DNA from: JACNKJ01 sp964344565
GTDB lineage: Bacteria; Krumholzibacteriota; Krumholzibacteriia; JACNKJ01
Direction of reading: 5' to 3'
NCBI GenBank assembly: GCA_964344565.1
Contig: CAYFNT010000016.1
Coordinates: forward strand, 17,779-81,778
Length of the DNA: 64,000 nucleotides
In this document: in pieces, positions 50,931-60,014 of the stretch
How positions within the stretch are numbered: the stretch's first letter is position 1
Layout: each line of letters begins with the position of its first letter
Notes under the pieces: generated by a model
What the model was told of the DNA's origin: nothing
What the model saw: only the letters and a program-made list of their open reading frames with translations
The model's database searches: none
Program-made: the position numbers and the translations under genes

Positions 50931-52696
50931 GGCGCTCCTGGCCGCTTCTGCTTCTGGCCCTGATGGCCGCCTGCACGCCCCGGGTGAGCGAGCGGCCCCA
51001 GCCGGAAATCGAAGCGGAGGCGCCGGCGGATCGCGAGTCCGACCTGCGCCTGGCCGAGGTGGAGGAGGCCTTCCGTCAGGGACAGAAGGCCCAGGCGCGG
51101 GTCCTGGCCGTGAACTTCCTGGACGACTATCCCCGCCATTCCGGCGCGCCCGGCATACGCCTGCGACTGGCCCAGGGATATCTGGACGACGCCCGTCCCG
51201 ATCTGGCTCTGCACCACCTGGGCAAGCTCGACGAGGACTATCCCCAGAGCGAGGCCTGGAAAACCGGTCAACGCCTTCGCGCCCTCGCCCTGGCATCCCG
51301 GGATCAGAGACTCGCGGCGGCGAGCCTCCTGGATCAGCGCCTCGAGGAAGAGGCCCTAGGCGACCAGAGCGGGGCGGCCCGGTCCGAACTGCGCATGCTT
51401 CTGGACCGCGGCCTCTCCGAGGACGAGCTCCGCGAATTCCTGCGGCGGCGTTCCGACTCCCCCGAGGCCTCCCGCGCCCGTCTCGCCCTGGGGCGGAGGC
51501 TCATCGCCTCCCAGCGTCGCGAGGAAGCCGAACCCCATCTCGAGGCCGTGCTGGCCGATCCCCGAGCCGGCGATCTGCGAGGCCAGGCCCGCGATCTGCT
51601 GGCGGGCCTCGGCGCCGAGCTTCCCAGCTACAGCGAGCTTCCCGCCGTGGAGACCCGCTCCGACCTGGTGGGCGTGCTGGTTCCCCTGAGCGGCCGATTC
51701 AGCGTCTACGGCGAGGCCTTTCTGGAGGGCGCGCGCATGGCCCTCTCGCGGCACAACGCCCTGGAGCTGAGCAACCTCGAGATGGCCGTGGCCGACACCA
51801 AGGGCGAACCCGTGTCGGCGGCCCTGGCCGCCCGAGATCTCATCCGCGGCCGCGGGGTCGGCTGTCTTCTGGGCGAGGTGCTCACCAATCCCACCGTGGC
51901 GGCGGCCGTGGAGGCCAACGCGCGGCAGGTGCCCCTGCTCTCGCCTTCGGCGACGGCGGAGAACATCCACGAGGTGGGGGACTGGATCTTCCAGAACAGC
52001 ATCACCTCTGAGGCCCAGGTGCTGGCCCTGGCGCGGCACGCCTTCTTCGAAGGGCTGGCCGCCCGCTACGCGGTGCTCTACCCGAGGCAGGGCAAGGGAC
52101 AGGATCTGGCCCGATACTTCGGCGACATCGTGCAGGAGCTGGGCGGCGAGATGGTGGCCTCGGTGGCCTACGAGGTGGGCATGACCGATTTCACCGAGCC
52201 CCTGGAGCAGATCCGCGACGCCCAGCCCGAGGTGCTCTTCCTGCCCGGCGAGAGCGACCAGCTGCTGCTCATCGTGCCCCAGCTGCACTACCACGATATC
52301 CACGGACAGATCCTCGGCAACGAGGCCTGGAACTCCCGGCGCTTGGCGCGTCTGGGCGGACCGCGGGTGGAGGGAGCCATCTTCCCCAGCGATCTGCTGC
52401 TCAGCCGTGACCGTCCCCTCTTCCGCGAGTTCTCGCAGCTCTACGAAAGTCGCACCGGACGCGAGGCCAATCCCATCGCCGCCCGGAGCTTCCTGGGCAT
52501 GACCACCCTGCTGGAGATCCTGGACGACGGCGCGGCCAGCCGCGGCGAGATCCGCGAGCAGCTCGCACTGCGTCTGGACGATCGGGGCGAGAGCGAGGTG
52601 CGCCGCGAAGCCCTCGCCGAACAGGTCACCTTCATGACCATCCAGAGCGGCGAGATTCGGAGCTACGGCGACGAGGATTTCTTCCGCCTGGATTAG
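50927..52696 (+). CDS. LpoA/ABC-substrate-binding-like lipoprotein with TPR region
   Basis: TTG 50927 (AAGGAG 8 bases upstream, overlapping the previous stop) gives 589 residues and a lipobox LMAAC near residue 16. A helical TPR-like part (about 45-235) precedes a type I periplasmic-binding fold that starts VGVLVPLSGRFSVYGEAFLEGARMAL, with DTKGEPVSAALAARDLI, VPLLSPSATAENI, YAVLYP and GNEAWNSRRLARLGG. This order matches LpoA-type outer-membrane activators of peptidoglycan synthases, and also some Leu/Ile/Val-binding-like proteins. Which applies is open. Confidence 0.75.
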   Translation: MRRSWPLLLLALMAACTPRVSERPQPEIEAEAPADRESDLRLAEVEEAFRQGQKAQARVLAVNFLDDYPRHSGAPGIRLRLAQGYLDDARPDLALHHLGKLDEDYPQSEAWKTGQRLRALALASRDQRLAAASLLDQRLEEEALGDQSGAARSELRMLLDRGLSEDELREFLRRRSDSPEASRARLALGRRLIASQRREEAEPHLEAVLADPRAGDLRGQARDLLAGLGAELPSYSELPAVETRSDLVGVLVPLSGRFSVYGEAFLEGARMALSRHNALELSNLEMAVADTKGEPVSAALAARDLIRGRGVGCLLGEVLTNPTVAAAVEANARQVPLLSPSATAENIHEVGDWIFQNSITSEAQVLALARHAFFEGLAARYAVLYPRQGKGQDLARYFGDIVQELGGEMVASVAYEVGMTDFTEPLEQIRDAQPEVLFLPGESDQLLLIVPQLHYHDIHGQILGNEAWNSRRLARLGGPRVEGAIFPSDLLLSRDRPLFREFSQLYESRTGREANPIAARSFLGMTTLLEILDDGAASRGEIREQLALRLDDRGESEVRREALAEQVTFMTIQSGEIRSYGDEDFFRLD

Positions 52697-52859
52697 CCGC
52701 CCGCTGGCCCCGGCAATCGTTGACGCCCCGCGTCCCCGGTGATAACCTGGAAGACCGAAGCAGGCGCTGCCCGCCCAACGCCTTTCAAATCAAAGGGTAG
52801 TGCCGATCATCTTCAGGAGTGCTTGAGCGCTCCCCAGGTCGAGACGAAAGCGAGATCAC

Positions 52860-54266
52860 GTGGCCGACCTGAAGTCAGCCCTGAGGGCCATCCCCTCGGT
52901 GGATCTGCTCCTGACCCAGCCCCTCTTCGAAGGCCTCGCCGCCGACTGGCAGCGCGACGGCCTGCGTCGCTTCCTGCAGATGAAGCTGGACGGCTATCGC
53001 GAGCAGCTGCAGGGGGGAGCCAAGGGCCTGGACCGCGAGGGGATCCTCGCGAAGAAGGCGCCGGCCTGGGCGGCCGAGTGGAAGCGTCTCACCGGCGGAC
53101 CCACCCGCCGCGTGATCAACGGCACCGGGGTGCTGCTCCATACCAATCTCGGGCGCGCAGGTCTCGGCGCGAGGGCGCGCAGGGCCCTGTCCACCGCGGC
53201 CCGCTGGCCCGTGGACCTGGAACTCGACCTGGACGACGGGCAACGCGCCTCCCGCACACGCAAGATCGAAACCCTGCTTCGCATCTGGAGCGGGGCCGAG
53301 GCAGCCTTCGCCGTGAACAACAACGCCGCCGCGCTCACCCTCGCAGTGGACACCCTCGCCCGCAAGCGCCGGCTCATCGTGTCCCGCGGGGAGCAGGTGG
53401 AGATCGGCGGCAGCTTCCGCCTGCCGGAGATCCTCGAGCGTTTTGCGGGGAAGATGGTGGAGGTGGGCACCACCAATCGCACCCGCCTGGCCGACTACGA
53501 GAAGGCCATCACGCGCAAGGGCGACGTGCTGCTGAAGGTGCACCGGAGCAACTTCCGCCAGATCGGATACACCCAGGAGGCATCCCTGGAAGAGATCGTG
53601 GCGCTGGGTCGATCCAAAGGCTCGCCGGTGATCTACGACCTGGGCAGCGGACGATTCGACGCGGGCATGGACTGGCTGGACGAGCCCGTCTTCGAAGTGG
53701 CCATGGCAGCCGGCGCTGATCTCGTGACCTTCAGCGGCGACAAGATCTTCGGAGGGCCCCAGGCCGGCATCATCCTGGGACGGGCCGACATGGTGACGCG
53801 CATGCGGAAGAACCCGCTGGCCCGCGCTCTGCGTCTGGACAAGTTCACCCTCGCCGCCCTGGGCGAGACCCTGGTGGAGCGCCTTCGCAACGAGGGCGAC
53901 CTGCCCGCCCGCGACTTTCTCTCGCGATCCCGCAAGGAGTTGGAGCGCTCGGGCAAGGCCCTGGCGAAGAGCATCCGCGCCGCGAGGATCGCCGGACTGA
54001 AGCTGTCCCTGGAGGAGAGCGAGGCCCGTAGCGGCGGGGGGGCGGCCGCGGAAAATCCCTGGCCCTCCATGGCCCTGCGCCTGGAGGCGAAGGACCTTCC
54101 CGCCGGCCGGCTGGCCACCCAGCTTCGCGCCGGCAAGCCCGCCGTCCTGGGCACCGTTCGCAAGGAAGCCTTCTTCCTGGATCTGGCCGCCCTGGACTCC
54201 GAGGAATTTCCGCTCATCGTGAAGGCCCTGAGCGCCGCCCTGCGGAACAAGGCCCGCCGTGCCTGA
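52860..54266 (+). CDS. selA: L-seryl-tRNA(Sec) selenium transferase
   Basis: SelA converts Ser-tRNA(Sec) to Sec-tRNA(Sec) with selenophosphate. GTG 52860 gives 468 residues. Seen are VINGTGVLLHTNLGRAGL, FAVNNNAAALTLAV, SRGEQVEIGGSFRLPEI, MVEVGTTNRTRLADYEKAI, KVHRSNF and the PLP lysine in FSGDKIFGGPQAGI at Lys295, the same number as the E. coli PLP lysine. selB, selC (tRNA-Sec) and selD are not in the window. The next gene overlaps its end by 8 bases. The 163 bases before it hold no gene I can recognise. Confidence 0.94.
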   Translation: MADLKSALRAIPSVDLLLTQPLFEGLAADWQRDGLRRFLQMKLDGYREQLQGGAKGLDREGILAKKAPAWAAEWKRLTGGPTRRVINGTGVLLHTNLGRAGLGARARRALSTAARWPVDLELDLDDGQRASRTRKIETLLRIWSGAEAAFAVNNNAAALTLAVDTLARKRRLIVSRGEQVEIGGSFRLPEILERFAGKMVEVGTTNRTRLADYEKAITRKGDVLLKVHRSNFRQIGYTQEASLEEIVALGRSKGSPVIYDLGSGRFDAGMDWLDEPVFEVAMAAGADLVTFSGDKIFGGPQAGIILGRADMVTRMRKNPLARALRLDKFTLAALGETLVERLRNEGDLPARDFLSRSRKELERSGKALAKSIRAARIAGLKLSLEESEARSGGGAAAENPWPSMALRLEAKDLPAGRLATQLRAGKPAVLGTVRKEAFFLDLAALDSEEFPLIVKALSAALRNKARRA

Positions 54267-55482
54267 GCAGCGAAGCTGGCGGGCGCCCCGCAAGAAGGAG
54301 CGGGGCCTGGAGCTGGACAAGCTCATGGCCGAGCTGGACCAGTGCCAGGCCGATGGGCCTCGGGTCATCGTCTTCGAGATGGACCGGCGCACCCTGGCCG
54401 AGGTGCACCGCCTGCTGGGCGAGCTGGTCCAGCGCTGGAAGATGCGCGAGAAACGCGTGCTCATCGTGGACGCCCACTCCGTCGATCCCTTCATCAAGTT
54501 CGAGGGCGCTCCTGCCGAGGGCTTCGGCGAGATGCTCCACTACGGTCTCAGCCCCGAGAGCGTGATGGCGGAATTCCCGGGCCTGCAGGCCGGATTCATC
54601 GGCGCCGGAGGCATGGGGGACCTGGCCCCGGCCGATCCCGCCGAACCCGCCCGGACCCTGCGCCGCCTGGCCCGCGCCGCCGACAGGGTGATCCTGCTCG
54701 TGGACAGCCGCGACGGCGAAGGCCTCCTCGAGAAGATCAACGCCGAGGCCGCGTTCCGCCTGAGACTCAGCGACCCGGAACTGGACGAGCACCTCGAGCG
54801 CCTCGCCGCCCGCCGCAGCGCCGGCCGCATGCGCATGCTCTTCATCCTTGGCATTCCGCTTCTGGTCGCCCTCATCTACATGCTTCTGCCCGACGAGGAG
54901 AACGGGGAGCAGTTGCGAATCGACGAGCCGCCGCCGCCGACCTCGCACAGGGTGCGGACCCTGCCCGAAGAGGAAGAGCTTCCCTATTTCGGTGGAGGCC
55001 AGCAGCGCGTGGCCGCGGTGGACAGCGCCGAAACCCAGGTGGATCGAGCACCGCAGGAGGATGTCGTCCCTCCCGCGGACAGCTTGCCCGCGCCCACGGA
55101 GGAGGCGCCCTCGGAAGGCCACACCGATACCGTCACCGAGGACGAAAGCGAAAGGGCCGAGCTTCCGAAACCCGCGCCCACCGTGGCCCAGCGCAGGGGC
55201 GAGAGCCGTTCGACCTGGAATTCAGCGCTTGACCATATGGGCAGCTTTCACGTACACGTGAGTTCTTTCAGGGACAGTGCCCGTGCGCTTCTGGCCCGGG
55301 AGAGAGAGGGCTTCGGCGATCTGCCCTTCCGGCTACAGCCGGTGGATGTGGAAGGCCGGACATGGTACCGCGTCCTCGTGGGCGAGTTCACCGATCTCTC
55401 CTCCGCCGCCGCGTTCCGGGACTCCCTGCTCGATCAGGCCGGTAGAGACTTCTGCGTCATCGGCATCGACCCCGAACCCTGA
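54259..55482 (+). CDS. Membrane protein joining a degenerate ParA/CpsD-like domain to a SPOR domain
   Basis: GTG 54259 (overlapping selA) gives 407 residues. The N-terminal part (about 30-190) has strands such as RVIVFEMDRR, KRVLIVDAHSVDPFIKF and RVILLVDSRDGEGLLEKIN, reminiscent of MinD/ParA/BY-kinase folds, but no Walker A loop. A membrane segment (MLFILGIPLLVALIYMLLP, about 193-212) follows, then an acidic Pro-rich linker (about 215-320) and a SPOR domain (about 325-405: GSFHVHVSSFRDSARALLA ... WYRVLVGEFTDLSSAAAF) that should bind denuded septal peptidoglycan. It probably links cytoplasmic and periplasmic sides at division. smc follows. Confidence 0.72.
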   Translation: MPEQRSWRAPRKKERGLELDKLMAELDQCQADGPRVIVFEMDRRTLAEVHRLLGELVQRWKMREKRVLIVDAHSVDPFIKFEGAPAEGFGEMLHYGLSPESVMAEFPGLQAGFIGAGGMGDLAPADPAEPARTLRRLARAADRVILLVDSRDGEGLLEKINAEAAFRLRLSDPELDEHLERLAARRSAGRMRMLFILGIPLLVALIYMLLPDEENGEQLRIDEPPPPTSHRVRTLPEEEELPYFGGGQQRVAAVDSAETQVDRAPQEDVVPPADSLPAPTEEAPSEGHTDTVTEDESERAELPKPAPTVAQRRGESRSTWNSALDHMGSFHVHVSSFRDSARALLAREREGFGDLPFRLQPVDVEGRTWYRVLVGEFTDLSSAAAFRDSLLDQAGRDFCVIGIDPEP

Positions 55483-55508
55483 TCCGCGCCCCCGCCTCGG
55501 AGGAACCA

Positions 55509-58500
55509 TTGCGCCTGGCCCGCCTCGAGATGCTCGGCTTCAAGTCCTTCATGAACAAGGCCGACCTTCGCTTCGAAGAGGGGATCACCGCGGTCCTGGG
55601 TCCCAACGGCTGCGGCAAGAGCAACATCGTGGATGCGCTTCGCTGGGTTCTGGGTGAACAGAGCGCCAAGCTGCTCCGCGGCTCGAAAATGGAAAACGTC
55701 ATCTTCCAGGGCACCAAGAAGCGCCCGCCCATGGGACTGGCCGAGGTCACCCTGACCTTCACCGGCGCCAGCGAAACTCTGGCCGTGGACTACGACGAGA
55801 TCAGCATCCGGCGCCGCGTGAGCCGCGGCGGCGGATCGGAGTACTTCCTCAACGGACAGCCTCACCGCCTCCGTGACATCCACGATCTGCTGGCCGGCAG
55901 CGGCATCGGCAATCACGTCTACGCCATCATCGAACAGGACATGGTCAAGTCCATCCTCGCCGACAACGGCGAGAAGCGGCGCATCCTCTTCGAAGAGGCC
56001 AGCGGAATCCTGCGCTACAAGATGCGGCGCAAGGAGAGTCTGTCGAAGCTGGCCTCGGTGGAGGGCGACCTCACGCGGCTCGAGGACATCCTCGAGGAAC
56101 TGGGCCGCAACGTGCGCTCGCTCAAGGTGCAGATGGGCCGCGCCCGCAGCTATCAGAAGCTGCAGGAGGAGCTGAGATCGGCGGAGGTCCATTCGTCTTC
56201 GCTGAAGCTCCACGACATGTGGATCCGCGATCGCGAACTGGGTCGCCGGCTGGAAGGCATGAGCGCCGAGAATCTCGGCGACGACAGCCGTCTGGCCCTG
56301 GGCGAGGAAGCTCTCGCCAAACTCCAGGCCACGCTCCTGGAGGCCGAGACCGCCTACCAGGATGGACGCGACGCCCTGGAGCGTGAGGCCGAAGGCCTGC
56401 GTAAGCGCGAGGAGGAGGTGGCGGTCCTCGAGGAGAAGGCGCGATCGGAGGGCCGGCGCGCCGAAGGCTTCGAACAGGAGATCCGACTGGCTCGAGAGGC
56501 CCTCGACAAGCTCGAGGAGGCCGGCCGTGAGCTGGGCGCCCGCATAGAGGAGGACGAGGCCAGCCTCAAGACCAGGAAGACGGAGCTGTCCGGGGAGGAA
56601 GCCGCCCTCGGCGAACTCGCCTCCCGCTACCATGAGCGTCGCAAGCTTCTGGAAAAGGAGAAGCAGCTTCAGCTCGACTTCGTGCAGAGCCGCGCCGAGG
56701 CCGGCGGCGAGGTGGAGCGACTGGGCGAGCGCATCCAGCAGACACGGGAGACCCTGAAGAAGCTCGAGGAGGAAGCGACGACCCTGGCCAGCCAGCGCGG
56801 CGAACTCGAGGCGCAGCTGCGCAGCCCCGTGAAGAGCCTCGCGGCCCTGGAAGGCGAAATCGCCGAGAAGAAGAGCCTGCGCGACGCGGCTCAGGAATCC
56901 CTGCGCGAAAGCGAGTCGGCCCTGACCGAGAAGCGCGAAGCCCTGCAGACCCTCCAGGTGAAGGAGGGCGAGCTGGGAGCGCGCCTCGAATTGCTGGAAG
57001 GATTGCGCGAGGAGAGGGCGGGCTATCCCGAGGGTACCCGCACCCTGCTCGAAGCCCACGGCGAGGAAGAGGGAGTGCTCGGACCCCTCGCCGACTCCCT
57101 GCGCGTGGCGCCCGAACATCGGCTGGCCGTTGAGCTGGTCCTGGGACGGGCCCTGAACGCCGTGGCCCTGAACGACGCCTCCCGCGGTCTCGCCTGGCTG
57201 ACCGAACTGTCGGAGGGCGAGAGCGGGCGCGCCCTGCTGCTGGATCTGGGCGGCGAGGGATCCTCCGTGAAGCGCGTGGAGGGCATGCGTCCCGTCATGG
57301 ATCTGGTGCGCTCCGAAACCGAACTCAAGCCCGCGCTGTCGCGGCTGCTGGGCGACGCGCAGTTGGCCGCGGATGCGGAGTCGGCCCTGGCCGCCGCGAA
57401 GAAGCATCCGCAGCTTCGCTTCGTCACCGCCGACGGTTTCCTGGCCGAGGGCCGGGGGCTCAGCGAGGGCGGATCGGCCGGCAGTTCCGCGGCGCCCCTG
57501 GGACGTGAGGAGGAGATCGAATCCCTGCGCGAGAAGCTCGGGGAACTGTCCGCCGAGCAGAAGAGCGCGCAGGAATCCGTGGAGGGAGCCAAGGATCTGC
57601 TCGATCGGCGGCGCAGCGAGCGGGACGCCGGCGAGGCCGCCCTCGCGGCCCTGGGAGAGCGCAAGGCGGAAGTCGATCTGGAAAAGACCCGTCTTGAGAC
57701 TCGCCTGCAGCGCCTTGGCGAGGAGAGCCAGGGTCTCAAGGCCGAACAGGAAGTGCGAAGGCGCCAGGAGAAGTCGCTCGGCGAAGCGCTCGCCGAGGCC
57801 GAACGGACCCTGCTCGAACTCAGCGGCACCGAGAAGCCCGAGAGCGCCGACCTCGGCGAACTGGAACGGGACGTGGCCTCCCTGGAGCGGGAGCGTGACG
57901 CCGAACAGGCGCGCATCGCCGAGATACGACTGGCCCTGGCCGCCCAGAACGGAGATCTCGAGAACCTGCGTCTGCGCGAGGAGAATCGTCGCCGGGAGGC
58001 GACTGACCAGGAGGCCCGCTTCGCCCGGGCGGGGGAGGGACTGTCCGAGAGCCAGCGCGCGTCCTCCGAGGCGCGGGAGCGCTCAACCTTCCTGCGCGAG
58101 GGCATGAAGGACGAGCAGGACGCCCTGGCCGCGCGCCGCGAAGAGAGCCACGGCCTGCTAGAGGACATCCAGATCCAGCGCGAGAACATCCAGGAGAAGC
58201 AGCAGGAGGTCCGCCGCCTGCGTGACGAGCGCCACGAGCACGAGCAGGCCCTGCACCAGCTCGAGATGGAACGCAATACCCTGGCCGTGCGCATGGACGG
58301 CATCCGCGAGCATCTGCGCGAGACCCACGAGGTCGAGGCCGACGCCTCCCGGGATCCCGCCGCCGCCGAAGACGCCTACGAGATTCCCGAGGGCAAGAGT
58401 CTGGAGGAGACCGTCGATGAGCTGCGCGAGAAGATCCGCCGTCTGGGCAACGTGAACCTGCTGGCCCTCGAGGAATACGAAGAGAAGAACGAGCGCTACG

Positions 58501-59087
58501 AGTTCCTGCTCAAGCAACGGGACGATCTCATCGAGGCCCGCGACGGCCTGCTCGAAACCATCCGGCGCATCAACCGCGAAGCGCGCCAGAGGTTCGACGA
58601 GACCTTCCAGGTGGTGCGCACGAACTTCATCGAGATCTTCAAGGCCGTCTTCGAGGGCGGCGAGGCCGACCTCAGCTACAGCACCGAGGACGATCCGCTG
58701 CAGGCGGACATCCTCGTGACGGCCAGGCCCAAGGAGAAGAAGATCGCCGACATCAGCCAGCTCTCCTCGGGAGAGAAGACCCTGACGGCGCTCTCGATCC
58801 TCTTCGCCATCTATCTCAGCAAGCCCAGCCCCTTCTGCGTCTTCGACGAGGTGGACGCGCCGCTGGACGACGCCAACATCGGGCGCTTCCTGCGCCTGCT
58901 GCGCCAGTTCAGCGAGCGCACCCAGTTCATCCTCATCACCCACAACAAGAAAACCATGGAAGTGGCCAAGCATCTCTATGGCGTGACCATGGAAGAGAGC
59001 GGCGTGTCCAAGATCGTGTCGGTGGCCTTCGACGAGGTGCCCGACGACCTGGAGAGCGAGCCGCTGGTGGCCGAGAAGGGCGCGTAG
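55509..59087 (+). CDS. smc: Chromosome segregation ATPase SMC
   Basis: TTG 55509 with GGAGG 5 bases upstream gives 1192 residues. The N-terminal head has LEMLGFKSFMNKADLRF and Walker A GPNGCGKSN (about 33). Two long coiled coils (about 170-500 and 680-1010) flank a hinge (about 515-670, with LGPLADSLRVAPEHRLAVEL). The C-terminal head has the signature LSSGEKTLTALSILFAIY and Walker B FCVFDEVDAPLDD. SMC works with ScpA/ScpB in chromosome compaction. ftsY starts on the base after its stop. Confidence 0.96.
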   Translation: MRLARLEMLGFKSFMNKADLRFEEGITAVLGPNGCGKSNIVDALRWVLGEQSAKLLRGSKMENVIFQGTKKRPPMGLAEVTLTFTGASETLAVDYDEISIRRRVSRGGGSEYFLNGQPHRLRDIHDLLAGSGIGNHVYAIIEQDMVKSILADNGEKRRILFEEASGILRYKMRRKESLSKLASVEGDLTRLEDILEELGRNVRSLKVQMGRARSYQKLQEELRSAEVHSSSLKLHDMWIRDRELGRRLEGMSAENLGDDSRLALGEEALAKLQATLLEAETAYQDGRDALEREAEGLRKREEEVAVLEEKARSEGRRAEGFEQEIRLAREALDKLEEAGRELGARIEEDEASLKTRKTELSGEEAALGELASRYHERRKLLEKEKQLQLDFVQSRAEAGGEVERLGERIQQTRETLKKLEEEATTLASQRGELEAQLRSPVKSLAALEGEIAEKKSLRDAAQESLRESESALTEKREALQTLQVKEGELGARLELLEGLREERAGYPEGTRTLLEAHGEEEGVLGPLADSLRVAPEHRLAVELVLGRALNAVALNDASRGLAWLTELSEGESGRALLLDLGGEGSSVKRVEGMRPVMDLVRSETELKPALSRLLGDAQLAADAESALAAAKKHPQLRFVTADGFLAEGRGLSEGGSAGSSAAPLGREEEIESLREKLGELSAEQKSAQESVEGAKDLLDRRRSERDAGEAALAALGERKAEVDLEKTRLETRLQRLGEESQGLKAEQEVRRRQEKSLGEALAEAERTLLELSGTEKPESADLGELERDVASLERERDAEQARIAEIRLALAAQNGDLENLRLREENRRREATDQEARFARAGEGLSESQRASSEARERSTFLREGMKDEQDALAARREESHGLLEDIQIQRENIQEKQQEVRRLRDERHEHEQALHQLEMERNTLAVRMDGIREHLRETHEVEADASRDPAAAEDAYEIPEGKSLEETVDELREKIRRLGNVNLLALEEYEEKNERYEFLLKQRDDLIEARDGLLETIRRINREARQRFDETFQVVRTNFIEIFKAVFEGGEADLSYSTEDDPLQADILVTARPKEKKIADISQLSSGEKTLTALSILFAIYLSKPSPFCVFDEVDAPLDDANIGRFLRLLRQFSERTQFILITHNKKTMEVAKHLYGVTMEESGVSKIVSVAFDEVPDDLESEPLVAEKGA

Positions 59088-60011
59088 ATGGGCGTATTCG
59101 ATCGCTTCAAGAAGGGACTGGGACGGTCCCGCGAGAATCTCGTGGGCAAGGTGGCCGAGCTGTTCACCGGACGCGAGAACTACAGCCCCGAGGTCTTCGA
59201 ATCCCTGGAAGAGCTGCTCATCGAATCGGACCTGGGCGTGGATCTCTCCCTGGATCTGGCCGAGCGCGTGGAGGCGCGGCTGAAGAAGAACAGGATCTCG
59301 GGGGACGACATCGACGCGGTGCTCGATCTCATGCGTTCGACCCTCGGTGAGGAACTCGACCGGCTCGCCGCCACGGAGGCGCCGTCCACGGGTTCGCCCC
59401 ACGTGATCTTCCTGGTGGGGGTCAACGGCGTGGGCAAGACCACCACCGCCGCCAAGCTGGCGCGCCGATTCCAGAACGAGGGCAAGAGCGTGCTCCTCGC
59501 CGCGGCCGACACCTTCCGCGCCGCCGCCGTGGAGCAGCTCGGCATCTGGGCCGAGCGTCTGGACTGCGACATCGTGGGGCACAAGTCGGGGGCGGATCCC
59601 TCCGCCGTGATCTACGACGCCCTCAGCGCCGCCCGCGCCAGGAATCGGGACGTGGTGCTGGTGGACACGGCAGGCCGCCTGCACAACAAGCAGCACCTCA
59701 TGGAGGAACTGGCCAAGATGCGCCGCGTGGCCGCCCGGGAAGACGAATCGGCGCCCCACGAAGTGCTGCTGGTCCTCGACGCCAACACGGGACAGAACGG
59801 CATCCAGCAGGCCCGGGTCTTCAAGGAGGCCACCGACCTCACCGGTCTCGTGCTGGCCAAGCTGGACGGCACGGCCAAGGGCGGGGTAGTCTTGTCCATC
59901 GGTCGCGAGCTGGGCGTGCCGGTGCGCTACGTGGGACTCGGCGAAGGCCTGGACGACCTGGAGCCTTTCCAACCCGAACTCTTCGCGGAGGCCCTCCTGG
60001 CCCGGGAGTGA
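59088..60011 (+). CDS. ftsY: Signal recognition particle receptor FtsY
   Basis: The 307-residue product has a short N domain and a G domain with Walker A GVNGVGKTT (111-119), AADTFRAAAVEQL, DTAGRLHNKQHLMEEL and KLDGTAKGG. The acidic A domain of E. coli FtsY is absent, as in many bacteria. The partner SRP RNA is encoded at 19851 in this window. smc-ftsY adjacency is common. Confidence 0.96.
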   Translation: MGVFDRFKKGLGRSRENLVGKVAELFTGRENYSPEVFESLEELLIESDLGVDLSLDLAERVEARLKKNRISGDDIDAVLDLMRSTLGEELDRLAATEAPSTGSPHVIFLVGVNGVGKTTTAAKLARRFQNEGKSVLLAAADTFRAAAVEQLGIWAERLDCDIVGHKSGADPSAVIYDALSAARARNRDVVLVDTAGRLHNKQHLMEELAKMRRVAAREDESAPHEVLLVLDANTGQNGIQQARVFKEATDLTGLVLAKLDGTAKGGVVLSIGRELGVPVRYVGLGEGLDDLEPFQPELFAEALLARE

Positions 60012-60014
60012 CGC

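Noticed and set aside
52697..52859. Possible tRNA-Sec before selA
   Set aside because: Partial complementarity (CCTGGAAGA with TCTTCAGG) is present, but no T arm with TTCGAnnC and no 7-base anticodon loop with TCA could be folded.
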